From an uncultured Pelagibacteraceae bacterium (GTDB taxonomy: Bacteria; Pseudomonadota; Alphaproteobacteria; Pelagibacterales; Pelagibacteraceae), in the NCBI GenBank assembly GCA_902557785.1, contig CACEBP010000001.1, forward strand, positions 1-64,000: a stretch of 64,000 nucleotides of DNA, given 5' to 3'. The notes beneath the pieces are model-generated. The model did not search any database and was not told the DNA's origin. It saw only the letters and a program-made list of their open reading frames with translations. Below are positions 27,203 through 35,283 of this stretch, piece by piece; the stretch's first letter is position 1, and each line of letters begins with the position of its first letter. A program made the position numbers and the translations under genes.

Positions 27203-29719
27203 TTAATTACTTACAATATAATTTATAATTTTATCTTTCACAAAGATAGTTTTGGTTATTTTTTTATTTTTTATATATTTTTTTGCTTTAGAGTTTCGTA
27301 AGACTATTTGATTGATATCATCTTCCTTACTATTTTTTTCCACAGAAATAACATCCCTGGTTTTTCCATTCACTTGAACTGCAAACTTAACTTTTTTTAT
27401 CACCGAATTGATATCTATTGTTGGCCATTTATTTGGGTTTTTACATTTCAAGAGATCTAAACATTCTCGAGCTAAATGTGGAATAAAAGGTATCATAAGT
27501 TTCATAATATTTTCTATGTTGTCCTTTAAAATTTTAACACTCACATTTAAATTTACACTGCGATTTATAAAGTTGTATAACTCATAAAAAAGTGCAACAG
27601 AAACATTAAACCTAAATTTTTGAATCGATTTGTCTATTTTTGAAATATAAGAATTTATTTCTTCATTAAACTTTTTCTCTAGATTTTTATCTGAACCATT
27701 ATCTTTTTTTTGTATGATCGATATATTAAGATTCCAAATTTTTTGTAAAAATTTATTTGCAGAGGCCACTCCTACGTCAGACCATTGAACATCTTTTTCT
27801 GGAGGGCTATCTGATAAGATAAACCATCTAACTGCATCGGCTCCATATTGATTAATCATTGTCTCAGGGTCTATTGTATTTTTTTTTGATTTAGACATAG
27901 ACTCAGGAGGGCCAACTATGACTTTGCTTTTATCTATTTTTTTTTGGTATTTATTTTCTTCTAATTTTTCAACTTCTGAAGGGTACAACCAATTACCCAG
28001 TTCATCTCGATATGACTCATGACAAACCATGCCTTGAGTAAATAAATTTTTAAAAGGTTCAGAGATTCCTACGTTTTTGTGGCACTTGCTTATTGCTTTT
28101 GAAAAAAACCTAGAATACAGCAAGTGTAAAATTGCGTGTTCAATTCCTCCAATATACTGATCAATTGGCATCCAATATTTAATTTTTTTTTGATCAAATG
28201 GAGAACTTCTGTGATTTGGACTACAGAATCTCAGGAAGTACCACGATGAGTCAACAAAAGTGTCCAAGGTGTCTGTTTCTCGAATAGCTTTCTTCCCAGT
28301 TTTTTTTTGAATTGTGTTCTTCCAAGTGGGATGGTTATCCAAAGGATTGCCATTAGAATTAAGATCAATATCTTCAGGTAGTTTAATTGGAAGCTCGCTT
28401 TTATCAACAGTATGAACTGATCCATCCTCTAAATATATTACCGGTATAGGACATCCCCAATAACGTTGCCTAGAAACACCCCAATCTTTCAGACGAAAAA
28501 GTGTCTTTTTTTTTCCGATACCTTTATTTTCAATATTTTTTATAATAGTGATCTTTGCTTCATTTACGTTTAAACCATTTAAAAATTCTGAGTTAATAAG
28601 TTTACCATCTCCAGTATAAGCTTCTTTGAGATCTTGATTGTTAACACCATTAGAAACAACTTGTTTTATTTCAAGATTATATTTAGTTGCAAAATCAAAA
28701 TCTCTTTGATCATGTGCTGGACATCCAAATATTGCTCCAGCCCCGTAATCCATTAAAACAAAATTAGCAAAATATATTGGAATTTTTTTATTATTTATAA
28801 AAGGATGTTCTGCTAACAAATTAGTTTTAAAACCTTCTTTTTCTGCGTTAGCCAAAGCTTCTTCAGTGGTGCCTGTTTTATCACATTTTTTTTTGAAAGA
28901 ATGGAATTCAGGATTTTTTTCAAATAATTTTTTCAAAGGATGGTCCGTAGATAATGCTAGAAAACTAGCTCCAAAAATTGTATCAGGGCGAGTCGTAAAA
29001 ACTTTAATTTTTTGGTTCATCCCAGCTATTTTAAATTCTAATTCACATCCAAAAGATTTACCTATCCAGTTTTTTTGCATTAACTTGACTTTTTCTGGCC
29101 AACCATCTAGCTCTTCTAAGTCATTTAAAAGTTCTTCAGAAAATTTTGTGATATTAAAAAACCATTGTGAAAGTTTCTTTCTTTCAACTATGGCATTTGA
29201 TCTCCAACCTCTTCCATTAATCACCTGCTCGTTTGCAAGAACTGTTTTCTCCACAGGGTCCCAATTAACATAAGTTTCTTTACGGGAAACTAACCCTTGA
29301 TTGTAAAAATCAATAAATAATTCTTGTTGATGTTTATAATAATCTTCATCGCATGTGGAAATTTCTAGATCCCAATCTATTGATAGACCAAGCATTTTAA
29401 GTTGTTCTTTCATAATTTTAATGTTTTTTTTTGTCCAATCCTTAGGATGTAAGTTATTTAATTTAGAGGCATTTTCAGCTGGAAGTCCAAATGAGTCCCA
29501 ACCCATTGGGTGTAAAACGTTAAAACCATTTAAATATTTGTACCGCGCCACTACATCACCAATTGTATAGTTTCTAACGTGACCCATATGTATTTTTCCG
29601 GACGGGTAAGGAAACATTTCTAAACAATAAAATTTTTTACCTTTATCATTATATAGTTTTTCTTTAGCAAATTTATTTTGCCATTTCTTTTCAATTGCCT
29701 GAAAGCTTATTCTCTCCAT
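27203..29719 (-). CDS. leuS: Leucyl-tRNA synthetase
   Basis: 838 residues, full length. HIGH-type motif [23 protein letters not shown]1 editing domain with [21 protein letters not shown] motif [10 protein letters not shown], anticodon-binding and C-terminal domains ([11 protein letters not shown]). Charges tRNA-Leu and hydrolyses misacylated products. Second gene of the DUF3576-leuS-lptE-holA leftward operon. Confidence 0.98.
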   Translation of the reverse strand: MERISFQAIEKKWQNKFAKEKLYNDKGKKFYCLEMFPYPSGKIHMGHVRNYTIGDVVARYKYLNGFNVLHPMGWDSFGLPAENASKLNNLHPKDWTKKNIKIMKEQLKMLGLSIDWDLEISTCDEDYYKHQQELFIDFYNQGLVSRKETYVNWDPVEKTVLANEQVINGRGWRSNAIVERKKLSQWFFNITKFSEELLNDLEELDGWPEKVKLMQKNWIGKSFGCELEFKIAGMNQKIKVFTTRPDTIFGASFLALSTDHPLKKLFEKNPEFHSFKKKCDKTGTTEEALANAEKEGFKTNLLAEHPFINNKKIPIYFANFVLMDYGAGAIFGCPAHDQRDFDFATKYNLEIKQVVSNGVNNQDLKEAYTGDGKLINSEFLNGLNVNEAKITIIKNIENKGIGKKKTLFRLKDWGVSRQRYWGCPIPVIYLEDGSVHTVDKSELPIKLPEDIDLNSNGNPLDNHPTWKNTIQKKTGKKAIRETDTLDTFVDSSWYFLRFCSPNHRSSPFDQKKIKYWMPIDQYIGGIEHAILHLLYSRFFSKAISKCHKNVGISEPFKNLFTQGMVCHESYRDELGNWLYPSEVEKLEENKYQKKIDKSKVIVGPPESMSKSKKNTIDPETMINQYGADAVRWFILSDSPPEKDVQWSDVGVASANKFLQKIWNLNISIIQKKDNGSDKNLEKKFNEEINSYISKIDKSIQKFRFNVSVALFYELYNFINRSVNLNVSVKILKDNIENIMKLMIPFIPHLARECLDLLKCKNPNKWPTIDINSVIKKVKFAVQVNGKTRDVISVEKNSKEDDINQIVLRNSKAKKYIKNKKITKTIFVKDKIINYIVSN

Positions 29720-29735
29720 ACAAATGACTATTTAT

Positions 29736-30263
29736 TTACTTTTTTTTTCTTTGTTCAACTTCTATCTGTGCTGCTTTTCGTAAAATAGAACTCTGCAATT
29801 CACTTACTAGTATGGAATTCTCAACTAAATTTATTTTACATGATTGATTCATCGAGCATTTTTTTTTATGAATAACAACTTTAAGACTATCGCTTCTAAC
29901 TTCGTTAGATAAAAAACGAACAGTAATTTTTATGGACTCATCTCTTTGTGAACCGTCTGTATACCAGTCTGAGATAATAGTGCCCCCAGAATAATCTACC
30001 GTTGACATTGGTATAAAATCTAGAACATCTAATGAAGCACGCCATAAAGGATTTGATGTACTAAATTCATAAGTAGTACCCCTGCCTTTACCTAATTTGC
30101 TAAGAGTAACACCTCGACCCTCTTCAACATTTTTCTTGGCCCTTTCTATACCTTTAATTGGATTATCTTTAGCGGGTGAATATTTAAAAAAATTTCCACA
30201 CGAAGTTAAAAAAAGTGAAAAAAGAGTAAAAAAAAATATTTTTATTAGAATTTTCGAAAACAT
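29736..30263 (-). CDS. DUF3576 family lipoprotein
   Basis: 175 residues from the ATG at 30261-30263, preferred over one six codons upstream because AAAGG lies at good spacing before it. Signal peptide with lipobox LFLTSC|G. The body (GVTLSKLGKGRGTTYEFSTSNPLWRASLDVLDFIPMST and GTIISDWYT) matches the alphaproteobacterial DUF3576 family, which commonly sits beside leuS/lptE. Likely an envelope lipoprotein; function unknown. 16 bases before leuS. Confidence 0.85.
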   Translation of the reverse strand: MFSKILIKIFFFTLFSLFLTSCGNFFKYSPAKDNPIKGIERAKKNVEEGRGVTLSKLGKGRGTTYEFSTSNPLWRASLDVLDFIPMSTVDYSGGTIISDWYTDGSQRDESIKITVRFLSNEVRSDSLKVVIHKKKCSMNQSCKINLVENSILVSELQSSILRKAAQIEVEQRKKK

Positions 30264-30441
30264 TTTTACCTTTATAAACATAATTCCTGATAAACTATAG
30301 CTGGAGATTGGAATAAGTTAAAATATAGCATAATCACTAGCTTTATTTACTGTGATATAAATACAACATAACACAGAAAAAACCAGACTTTTTGGGGAAA
30401 ATAAAGAAAAAAAGGCACTTAAAAGCTAATAATACTCCCAT

Positions 30442-30460
30442 AAATTAATTCAATTAATTT
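30442..30460. repeat. Perfect palindrome in the porin leader
   Basis: Two 9-bp arms, AAATTAATT (30442-30450) and AATTAATTT (30452-30460), around a single base, six bases before the AAAGGA ribosome-binding sequence of the porin gene. It may be an operator or an mRNA 5' structure; pure A/T makes a stable hairpin unlikely, favouring protein binding. Confidence 0.5.
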
Positions 30461-30478
30461 AATAACAAAGGAAAAAAC

Positions 30479-31564
30479 ATGAAAAAAATAGTAGCAATAT
30501 TATCAGTTGTGTTATTTTCATTCGGCGTAGCAAAAGCTGGTGAATTATCTATAACTGGTAGTGCAAAAGCTTCGTATGCAATTGTGTCTTCTGACGGAAC
30601 TGCAGCACAAGCTGAAGTAGCTCCAGGTCTTGGTATTTCAAATGAATTTACTCTAGGCGCAAGCGGTGAGCTAGACAATGGTTACACATGGTCATACGCA
30701 ATCGATATCGATTCAGTAGAATCAGGTGCAACTAACGATGACGCAAAATTAACACTTACAACTCCACAAGGAACAATCGGTATGTTCTTAGGTGAAGGTG
30801 CATTAGGTGTAGATAACGCTGCATCACAATCAGTAATCTCAAGACCATCTGACACATCTTACGCAGAGCTTATGGCAGATACTTTTGATATTGATGGTTT
30901 TGATAACATTCAATACCACACTCCAGCAGGTTTAATACCTTTTGGAACTTCATTTAAAATTGGTTACGCTCCTTCAGGGCAAGCATCAGCTGCAAACGAC
31001 TTTAAAAAAACTGGTTCAGCAGATGATGGACAACCAACTGTAGATACAGATCCAACAGATGGTATCACTTTAGATGGTGGTGGAGATTCAGTTACTCACT
31101 ATCAAGTTAAAGTAACAGAGATTCCAATGTTAGACGGTCTAACAATTGGTGCTGACTATTTAGATTTTGATGGTGTAAATCAATCAAGCGAACAACAAGC
31201 TGAGTCTGGTGCATACTTTGCAACATTTGCAGCTGGTCCAGTAGTAGTTGGTTACAGCAAAAACTTCTATGCTGCAGCAATGAATAACATTACTACAGAG
31301 CAAGTTGAGAGAGTAGAAAACAGAAAATACTCTATTGGTTTCAACGTGAACGATAACTTGTCAGTTTCTTACGAAAATGAAGAGTCAGTACCTTCATTAT
31401 CTAAAGGAACAACAACGTACACAATGGAGTCAACTGGTGTTCAAGCAGCTTACACAATGGGTGGAATGACTCTTGGTTTAGCTTTGAATAACCACGACAA
31501 CGCATCTTACACGCAAAACAAAGACGTTAAAGATACTGTATTTACAGTAGAAATGGCGTTTTAA
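30479..31564 (+). CDS. Major outer-membrane porin
   Basis: 361 residues. Signal peptide MKKIVAILSVVLFSFGVAKA cleaved before GELSITG; alternating strands typical of Gram-negative trimeric porins; terminal Phe (TVFTVEMAF) recognised by BamA. No Cys. The coding sequence is richer in G/C and in GCA, GGT and AAC codons than its neighbours, a mark of very high expression rather than transfer. A 215-base leader region with an AAAGGA ribosome-binding site precedes it and a strong terminator follows. Likely the general diffusion pore; substrate preference unknown. Confidence 0.92.
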   Translation: MKKIVAILSVVLFSFGVAKAGELSITGSAKASYAIVSSDGTAAQAEVAPGLGISNEFTLGASGELDNGYTWSYAIDIDSVESGATNDDAKLTLTTPQGTIGMFLGEGALGVDNAASQSVISRPSDTSYAELMADTFDIDGFDNIQYHTPAGLIPFGTSFKIGYAPSGQASAANDFKKTGSADDGQPTVDTDPTDGITLDGGGDSVTHYQVKVTEIPMLDGLTIGADYLDFDGVNQSSEQQAESGAYFATFAAGPVVVGYSKNFYAAAMNNITTEQVERVENRKYSIGFNVNDNLSVSYENEESVPSLSKGTTTYTMESTGVQAAYTMGGMTLGLALNNHDNASYTQNKDVKDTVFTVEMAF

Positions 31565-31584
31565 TTAAGCGTTTAATATAAATA

Positions 31585-32157
31585 TTAAAAAAGCCGGCTA
31601 AATATTTTAGTCGGCTTTTTTTTTATTTCAGACAAAATTGCAATTCCCAAACAAAAAACGTTTTTTAAATTGTTAATATTTTCATACTTTATTCCTCCAA
31701 GGGGAATCAAGTTTTTAGAAATTTTAGAGAGATTATTAAATTTAAGAACGCCTAAGAAAGGAGCCTTTTTATCGTAATCAACCTTAAAAAGTTTAGATAA
31801 TAAAATAAAAGAGCATCCTTGTTTTTTTTTTAAAATTATTTCTTTTATATTATGAGCTGATCCAATAATTTCAAAATTATTTTTTTTAAAATTAAGAACG
31901 TTTAGATTTTTATTAAATGATGATAAATATAAACCATCGGAATTCAAAAAAAAAGCAAGAGAGAAATTATTGGCAATATAAAATTTAATAGCTTTTATTC
32001 TACATTGACGTCTAAACTTTAAGAGGTCATCTAAATCATCAGTTTTATTATTATTTCGATATATAATTGAAAATTTATTACGAATTTTTATGTTTTTTAA
32101 ATCTATATCTTTGATACTTTCAATAAGTAAAAAATATTTAATTTTTTTTGTAAACAT
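31585..32157 (-). CDS. ThiE/TenI-like (thiamine phosphate synthase family) protein, diverged
   Basis: 190 residues. The C-terminal half has the family pattern KAPFLGVLKFNNLSK, IPLGGIKYENINNL and CLGIAILSEI (phosphate loops of the TIM barrel). However the ThiE pyrophosphate motif DGVHLGQ-D reads DGLYLSSFN, so key residues are missing. It may be a TenI-like or reduced enzyme rather than true thiamine phosphate synthase. Its start codon abuts that of the divergent PLP-homeostasis gene (CATATG) and its 3' end forms a terminator hairpin. Confidence 0.65.
   Translation of the reverse strand: MFTKKIKYFLLIESIKDIDLKNIKIRNKFSIIYRNNNKTDDLDDLLKFRRQCRIKAIKFYIANNFSLAFFLNSDGLYLSSFNKNLNVLNFKKNNFEIIGSAHNIKEIILKKKQGCSFILLSKLFKVDYDKKAPFLGVLKFNNLSKISKNLIPLGGIKYENINNLKNVFCLGIAILSEIKKKPTKIFSRLF
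31587..31624. terminator. Bidirectional intrinsic terminator after the porin
   Basis: Left arm 31587-31601, right arm 31607-31621, loop ATATT; the core GCCGGCTAA/TTAGTCGGC has one G-T wobble, flanked by A6 and T9. It works for the porin on the plus strand, and the A-run provides U-tract for the minus strand. The last codons of the convergent ThiE-like gene are encoded inside this hairpin. Confidence 0.9.
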
Positions 32158-32808
32158 ATGGATACAATAATTGATAGATTAGAAAAGATAAAATTGAAAA
32201 TTTCTTCTCTTAAACCAGATAAGCTAGTTAATATAATAGCTGTAAGTAAAACATTTACTCTCGATTATATCCAGCCCTTAATTAATTACGGTCATTTACA
32301 TTTTGGGGAAAATAAAGTGCAAGAAGCTTTATCTAAGTGGTCTGAGCAAAAGAAAGTAAATAAAAATTTAAAGTTGCATATGATAGGAAAGTTACAGAGC
32401 AATAAAGCTAAGGATGCTGTAAAATTATTTGATTATATTCACTCTGTTGATAACCAAAAATTAGCAGACGTTTTAGCTAAACATCAGAAAAGTATGAATA
32501 AAAACTTGAATTATTTTATTCAGGTAAATTTAGGTAATGAAATACAGAAATCCGGTATACCTGTGAATGAACTAGATGGCTTTTATAATTATTGTCAAAA
32601 TGAAATTAATTTAGATGTAATAGGTTTGATGGTAATACCTCCAATAAACCAAAGTGCTGAAGAGTACTTTAAATCTTTAAACGAATTAAATAAATCTCTT
32701 TCTCTTAAAAACTTAAGTATGGGAATGTCAGCAGATTATATAGAGGCCATAAAGAATGGCTCAAACTTTATAAGAATAGGAAGCTCTATTTTTGGTCCAC
32801 GATCATGA
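32158..32808 (+). CDS. PLP homeostasis protein (YggS/PLPBP family)
   Basis: 216 residues. IIAVSKT with the PLP-binding Lys, HFGENKVQEAL, LHMIGKLQSNKAK, the SVDNQKLA block and the C-terminal MGMSADYIEAIKNGSNFIRIGSSIFGPR with the phosphate-binding residues. Single-domain alanine-racemase-like barrel that binds PLP without known catalysis and balances the B6 pool. Starts at the first base after the ThiE-like gene's start codon, divergently. Overlaps the convergent L,D-transpeptidase by 23 bases. Confidence 0.94.
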   Translation: MDTIIDRLEKIKLKISSLKPDKLVNIIAVSKTFTLDYIQPLINYGHLHFGENKVQEALSKWSEQKKVNKNLKLHMIGKLQSNKAKDAVKLFDYIHSVDNQKLADVLAKHQKSMNKNLNYFIQVNLGNEIQKSGIPVNELDGFYNYCQNEINLDVIGLMVIPPINQSAEEYFKSLNELNKSLSLKNLSMGMSADYIEAIKNGSNFIRIGSSIFGPRS

Positions 32809-33286
32809 CTTCTGTATTTTTTTTTAATTGTTTTAAAATTTTTAAAAGATCTCTTTTATTAAGCGCTATGCACCCTTCAGTTTTATCGTAGTTTTTTCTC
32901 GCAACATGAATGAAAATTGCACTTCCTTTACCTTTAATTGTTGGATTCATATTATAATTTAAAACTAAAATAATATCGTAAATATTTTCTTTTTTATAAA
33001 GTTTCTCATAGCTATTAGATGAGGGTAATTTAATGATTTTGTTATATTTTGGAGATTGTGTGTCATCGCACCAACCCATATTTTTTTTTATAGCAATTTT
33101 TTTAATCTTAGACTGGATTCTCTTAATTCTATCTTTTCTGTAAAGAATGTATTTAATTTTATACTTTCCTTTTGGTGTTATTAAATCTCCCTCTTTTCTC
33201 TTAAAACCAATTCCCCTTTTACCTACAGTGCATTTTGCTTTATAATCATAAAAGGTAAGATTATTATTATTTATTAAAATATGCAT
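32786..33286 (-). CDS. L,D-transpeptidase (YkuD) family protein
   Basis: 166 residues, no clear signal peptide. YkuD catalytic block SAIFIHVARKNYDKTEGCIALNKRDLLKIL, with the conserved His and the GC nucleophile; the usual S-H-GC is here E-GC. TPKGKYKIKYILYRKDR matches the TPxGxFxI motif. Cross-links meso-DAP residues in peptidoglycan when exported; the lack of an obvious signal peptide resembles the alphaproteobacterial YkuD short form. Its ATG overlaps the ATG of the divergent regulator in the palindrome ATGCAT. Confidence 0.82.
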   Translation of the reverse strand: MHILINNNNLTFYDYKAKCTVGKRGIGFKRKEGDLITPKGKYKIKYILYRKDRIKRIQSKIKKIAIKKNMGWCDDTQSPKYNKIIKLPSSNSYEKLYKKENIYDIILVLNYNMNPTIKGKGSAIFIHVARKNYDKTEGCIALNKRDLLKILKQLKKNTEVMIVDQK

Positions 33287-33886
33287 AAGTTAAATGTTAA
33301 AATTCTTGGTCCCTCTTCATTTGTTTCAACTTTAAAGGAATTAAAACTATATTTAAAGTTTACTCCTTTATTTGACGATTTAAATGAGAATCCTAGCACA
33401 ATCCTCTTTCATGTAAATATTTTACAAGATAAAAATCAAAAAAAGTATCTTGATAGTAAAAACTCCATTAAAATATGCTTAGGAAAAAAAGAGGATCTAA
33501 TAGGTAACTTTGATGCAAATTTAGAGTTACCTACAACCTTGAGAGAAATTAACACAATAGTAGAAAACACAGCTGCAAAGAAAAAATTTTATAAAAATTC
33601 TTCATTGCAAATAAAAAATTATTTACTCAACAAGAATGAAAAAAAACTTTCTATATTAGAAAAGTATATTATTTTAACAGAAAAGGAAATTCAGCTCCTC
33701 GAATTATTTAAAAATAACAAGAAACCACTTTCAAAAGATTTTATTTTGTCTTCTGTTTGGAACTACTCATCCGATGCAGACACTCATACAGTTGAGACAC
33801 ATATATATAGGTTGAGAAAAAAAATTGCAGAAAAATTTATGGATAATAGATTTATTCTGAATAATAAAGATGGTTACTACTTGTGA
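33281..33886 (+). CDS. Winged-helix regulator with OmpR/PhoB-type DNA-binding domain and degenerate N-domain
   Basis: 201 residues. C-terminal OmpR/PhoB wing-helix: LTEKEIQLLELFKNNKK, LSKDFILSSVWNY, then DTHTVETHIYRLRKKI (recognition helix) and the wing ending DGYYL. The first 120 residues have receiver-like length but no recognisable acidic pocket or phosphoacceptor Asp/Lys pattern, so phosphorylation control is doubtful. Targets unknown. Its stop codon overlaps the start of a 35-codon ArfA-like gene (GTGA), suggesting an operon. Confidence 0.8.
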   Translation: MHKLNVKILGPSSFVSTLKELKLYLKFTPLFDDLNENPSTILFHVNILQDKNQKKYLDSKNSIKICLGKKEDLIGNFDANLELPTTLREINTIVENTAAKKKFYKNSSLQIKNYLLNKNEKKLSILEKYIILTEKEIQLLELFKNNKKPLSKDFILSSVWNYSSDADTHTVETHIYRLRKKIAEKFMDNRFILNNKDGYYL

Positions 33887-33990
33887 AGAAAAGAAATAAA
33901 ATAGCAAAAGATCTTTTTACATCGAAATATAGAAAAAGAATAGTAAAGCCAAAAAAGGGTAAAGGTAGTTTTAAAAGAAGAAAAAAATAA
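33883..33990 (+). CDS. Very short ArfA-like ribosome-rescue factor candidate
   Basis: 35 codons, GTG start overlapping the stop of the upstream regulator (GTGA). The product starts MKKRNKIAKDLFTSKYRKR and continues IVKPKKGKGSFKRRKK. The segment LF-x3-YR-x-R followed by KKGKGSF-x-R matches the functional core of ArfA (E. coli: [20 protein letters not shown]), the factor that recruits RF2 to ribosomes stalled on mRNAs lacking a stop codon. ArfA uses this basic tail to probe the empty mRNA channel. No hydrophobic C-terminal extension is present. The match is by eye; a ribosomal-protein-like basic peptide is the main alternative. Confidence 0.72.
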   Translation: MKKRNKIAKDLFTSKYRKRIVKPKKGKGSFKRRKK

Positions 33991-34004
33991 GACTAATTTA
34001 GTCT
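33981..34004 (-). terminator. Short intrinsic terminator of the sugar kinase gene
   Basis: On the minus strand AGACTA, loop AAT and TAGTCT form a 6-bp stem (33990-34004) followed by TATTTTTTT. The kinase stop codon TAG is inside the stem, and the U-tract is the complement of the Lys codons ending the ArfA-like gene. Weak stem, so termination may be partial. Confidence 0.45.
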
Positions 34005-34922
34005 AGCTCCAATTATCTGAATTACTTTTGAAGACATTTCCGTCCCGACCTTTAAACTTTGTTTAATAGACTTATTGTTAATTAAACCATGTAAAAAACC
34101 ACCTGCAAATAAATCTCCTGCACCCGTTAAATCTTTTATTTGAAGATTCTTTTTCGCAGAATATTCCTCAATTTCATTATTATTAATTGCGATTGCACCT
34201 TTTTCTCCACGAGTAATAACAATTAATTTGTTCGTTTCTTTAGCAAAACTAATAACATCATCGAATTTTTTAACATCAATTAACGACATTATTTCTTGCT
34301 CATTTGCAAACGTGATATCTAATTTATTTTTAACTAATTCAAGAAAATTTGGTTTGTGTCTTTCTACACAGAATAGATCTGATAATGACATTGCAACTTT
34401 ATTTGCATTATTTATAGCTTTATCAAATGCTTTCTTTGGTTCACCTTCATCCCAAAGATAACCTTCTAAAAATAAGATTTCACTATTCTTCACAGCACTC
34501 TTGTCAATATCGTTTTCATTAATTTTACCTGCAGTACCAAGAAAAGTTACCATTGTTCTTTCAGAGTCAGGTGTAATTAATATTAAACAAGTTCCCGTTG
34601 GAATTGCCTCTTTTTTCTTAGAATAAAAGAACTGTACTTTTTCTTTTTTCAATCCTTCCTCATACTTATTACCTAAATCATCATCACTAACTTTTCCTAT
34701 AAAGCCAACTTTATTTCCAAGTTGTGCGAGGCCTACTATTGAGTTTGCTACAGATCCACCTGAAACAGTTTCTTCAATTTTAAGATTAGATAATAATTTT
34801 TTAAATTCAGTTTCATCTACAAGCTTCATCGTGCTTTTTGTTAATTCATTTTGAGTGATAAAATTTTCCTCAACTTTACAGATTACATCAACGATAGCGT
34901 TGCCGATTCCTAAAATTTTCAT
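33993..34922 (-). CDS. PfkB-family sugar/nucleoside kinase (adenosine-kinase-like)
   Basis: 309 residues. PfkB signatures: N-terminal GNAIVDVICKV and SGGSVANSIVGLAQLG, C-terminal DLTGAGDLFAGGFLHG with the catalytic Asp and anion hole. Overall arrangement is that of alphaproteobacterial adenosine kinase-type members; fructokinase or ribokinase specificity cannot be excluded. Last gene of a long leftward run that begins at grpE; one base pair from the membrane protein gene upstream. Confidence 0.85.
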   Translation of the reverse strand: MKILGIGNAIVDVICKVEENFITQNELTKSTMKLVDETEFKKLLSNLKIEETVSGGSVANSIVGLAQLGNKVGFIGKVSDDDLGNKYEEGLKKEKVQFFYSKKKEAIPTGTCLILITPDSERTMVTFLGTAGKINENDIDKSAVKNSEILFLEGYLWDEGEPKKAFDKAINNANKVAMSLSDLFCVERHKPNFLELVKNKLDITFANEQEIMSLIDVKKFDDVISFAKETNKLIVITRGEKGAIAINNNEIEEYSAKKNLQIKDLTGAGDLFAGGFLHGLINNKSIKQSLKVGTEMSSKVIQIIGARLN

Positions 34923-35279
34923 TTAGGTTAATGAGCCAATAGTTGTCGAAATTAAGCCAAATGCTAGAACACCTAAAAAAAAGTGATAAAATTTTTCATC
35001 AAAGGTCTTTTTTAAAACTAATTTGTTTCTAAAAAAACTATTAATGATTGATATGATTAATGGAAAAATAAAAGCTCCAATTCCAAAAGCTGGCGATTTA
35101 GATGCAATGAAACTTACAATAATAATATAAATTAAAGATAAAATTATTAGATTTTTTTTATTTACGTACTTCTTAAGTTTAGGATTTTGTTTAAAAAGAA
35201 ATATTCCTAAGTAACCAGAACCAAAAATTAACAAAAAAGAGACAGAGATAACAACTATTTGTGCAAAACCTATATTCAT
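34923..35279 (-). CDS. Hypothetical four-helix membrane protein
   Basis: 118 residues, not recognised. Hydrophobic segments at about 5-28, 43-61, 66-88 and 98-116, with short Lys-rich loops (KQNPKLKKYVNKKN, RNKLVLKKTFDEKF). No catalytic motif visible. Sits between nth and the PfkB kinase in the leftward operon, abutting the kinase gene with no gap, so it is translated with it. Confidence 0.75.
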   Translation of the reverse strand: MNIGFAQIVVISVSFLLIFGSGYLGIFLFKQNPKLKKYVNKKNLIILSLIYIIIVSFIASKSPAFGIGAFIFPLIISIINSFFRNKLVLKKTFDEKFYHFFLGVLAFGLISTTIGSLT

Positions 35280-35283
35280 TTAA

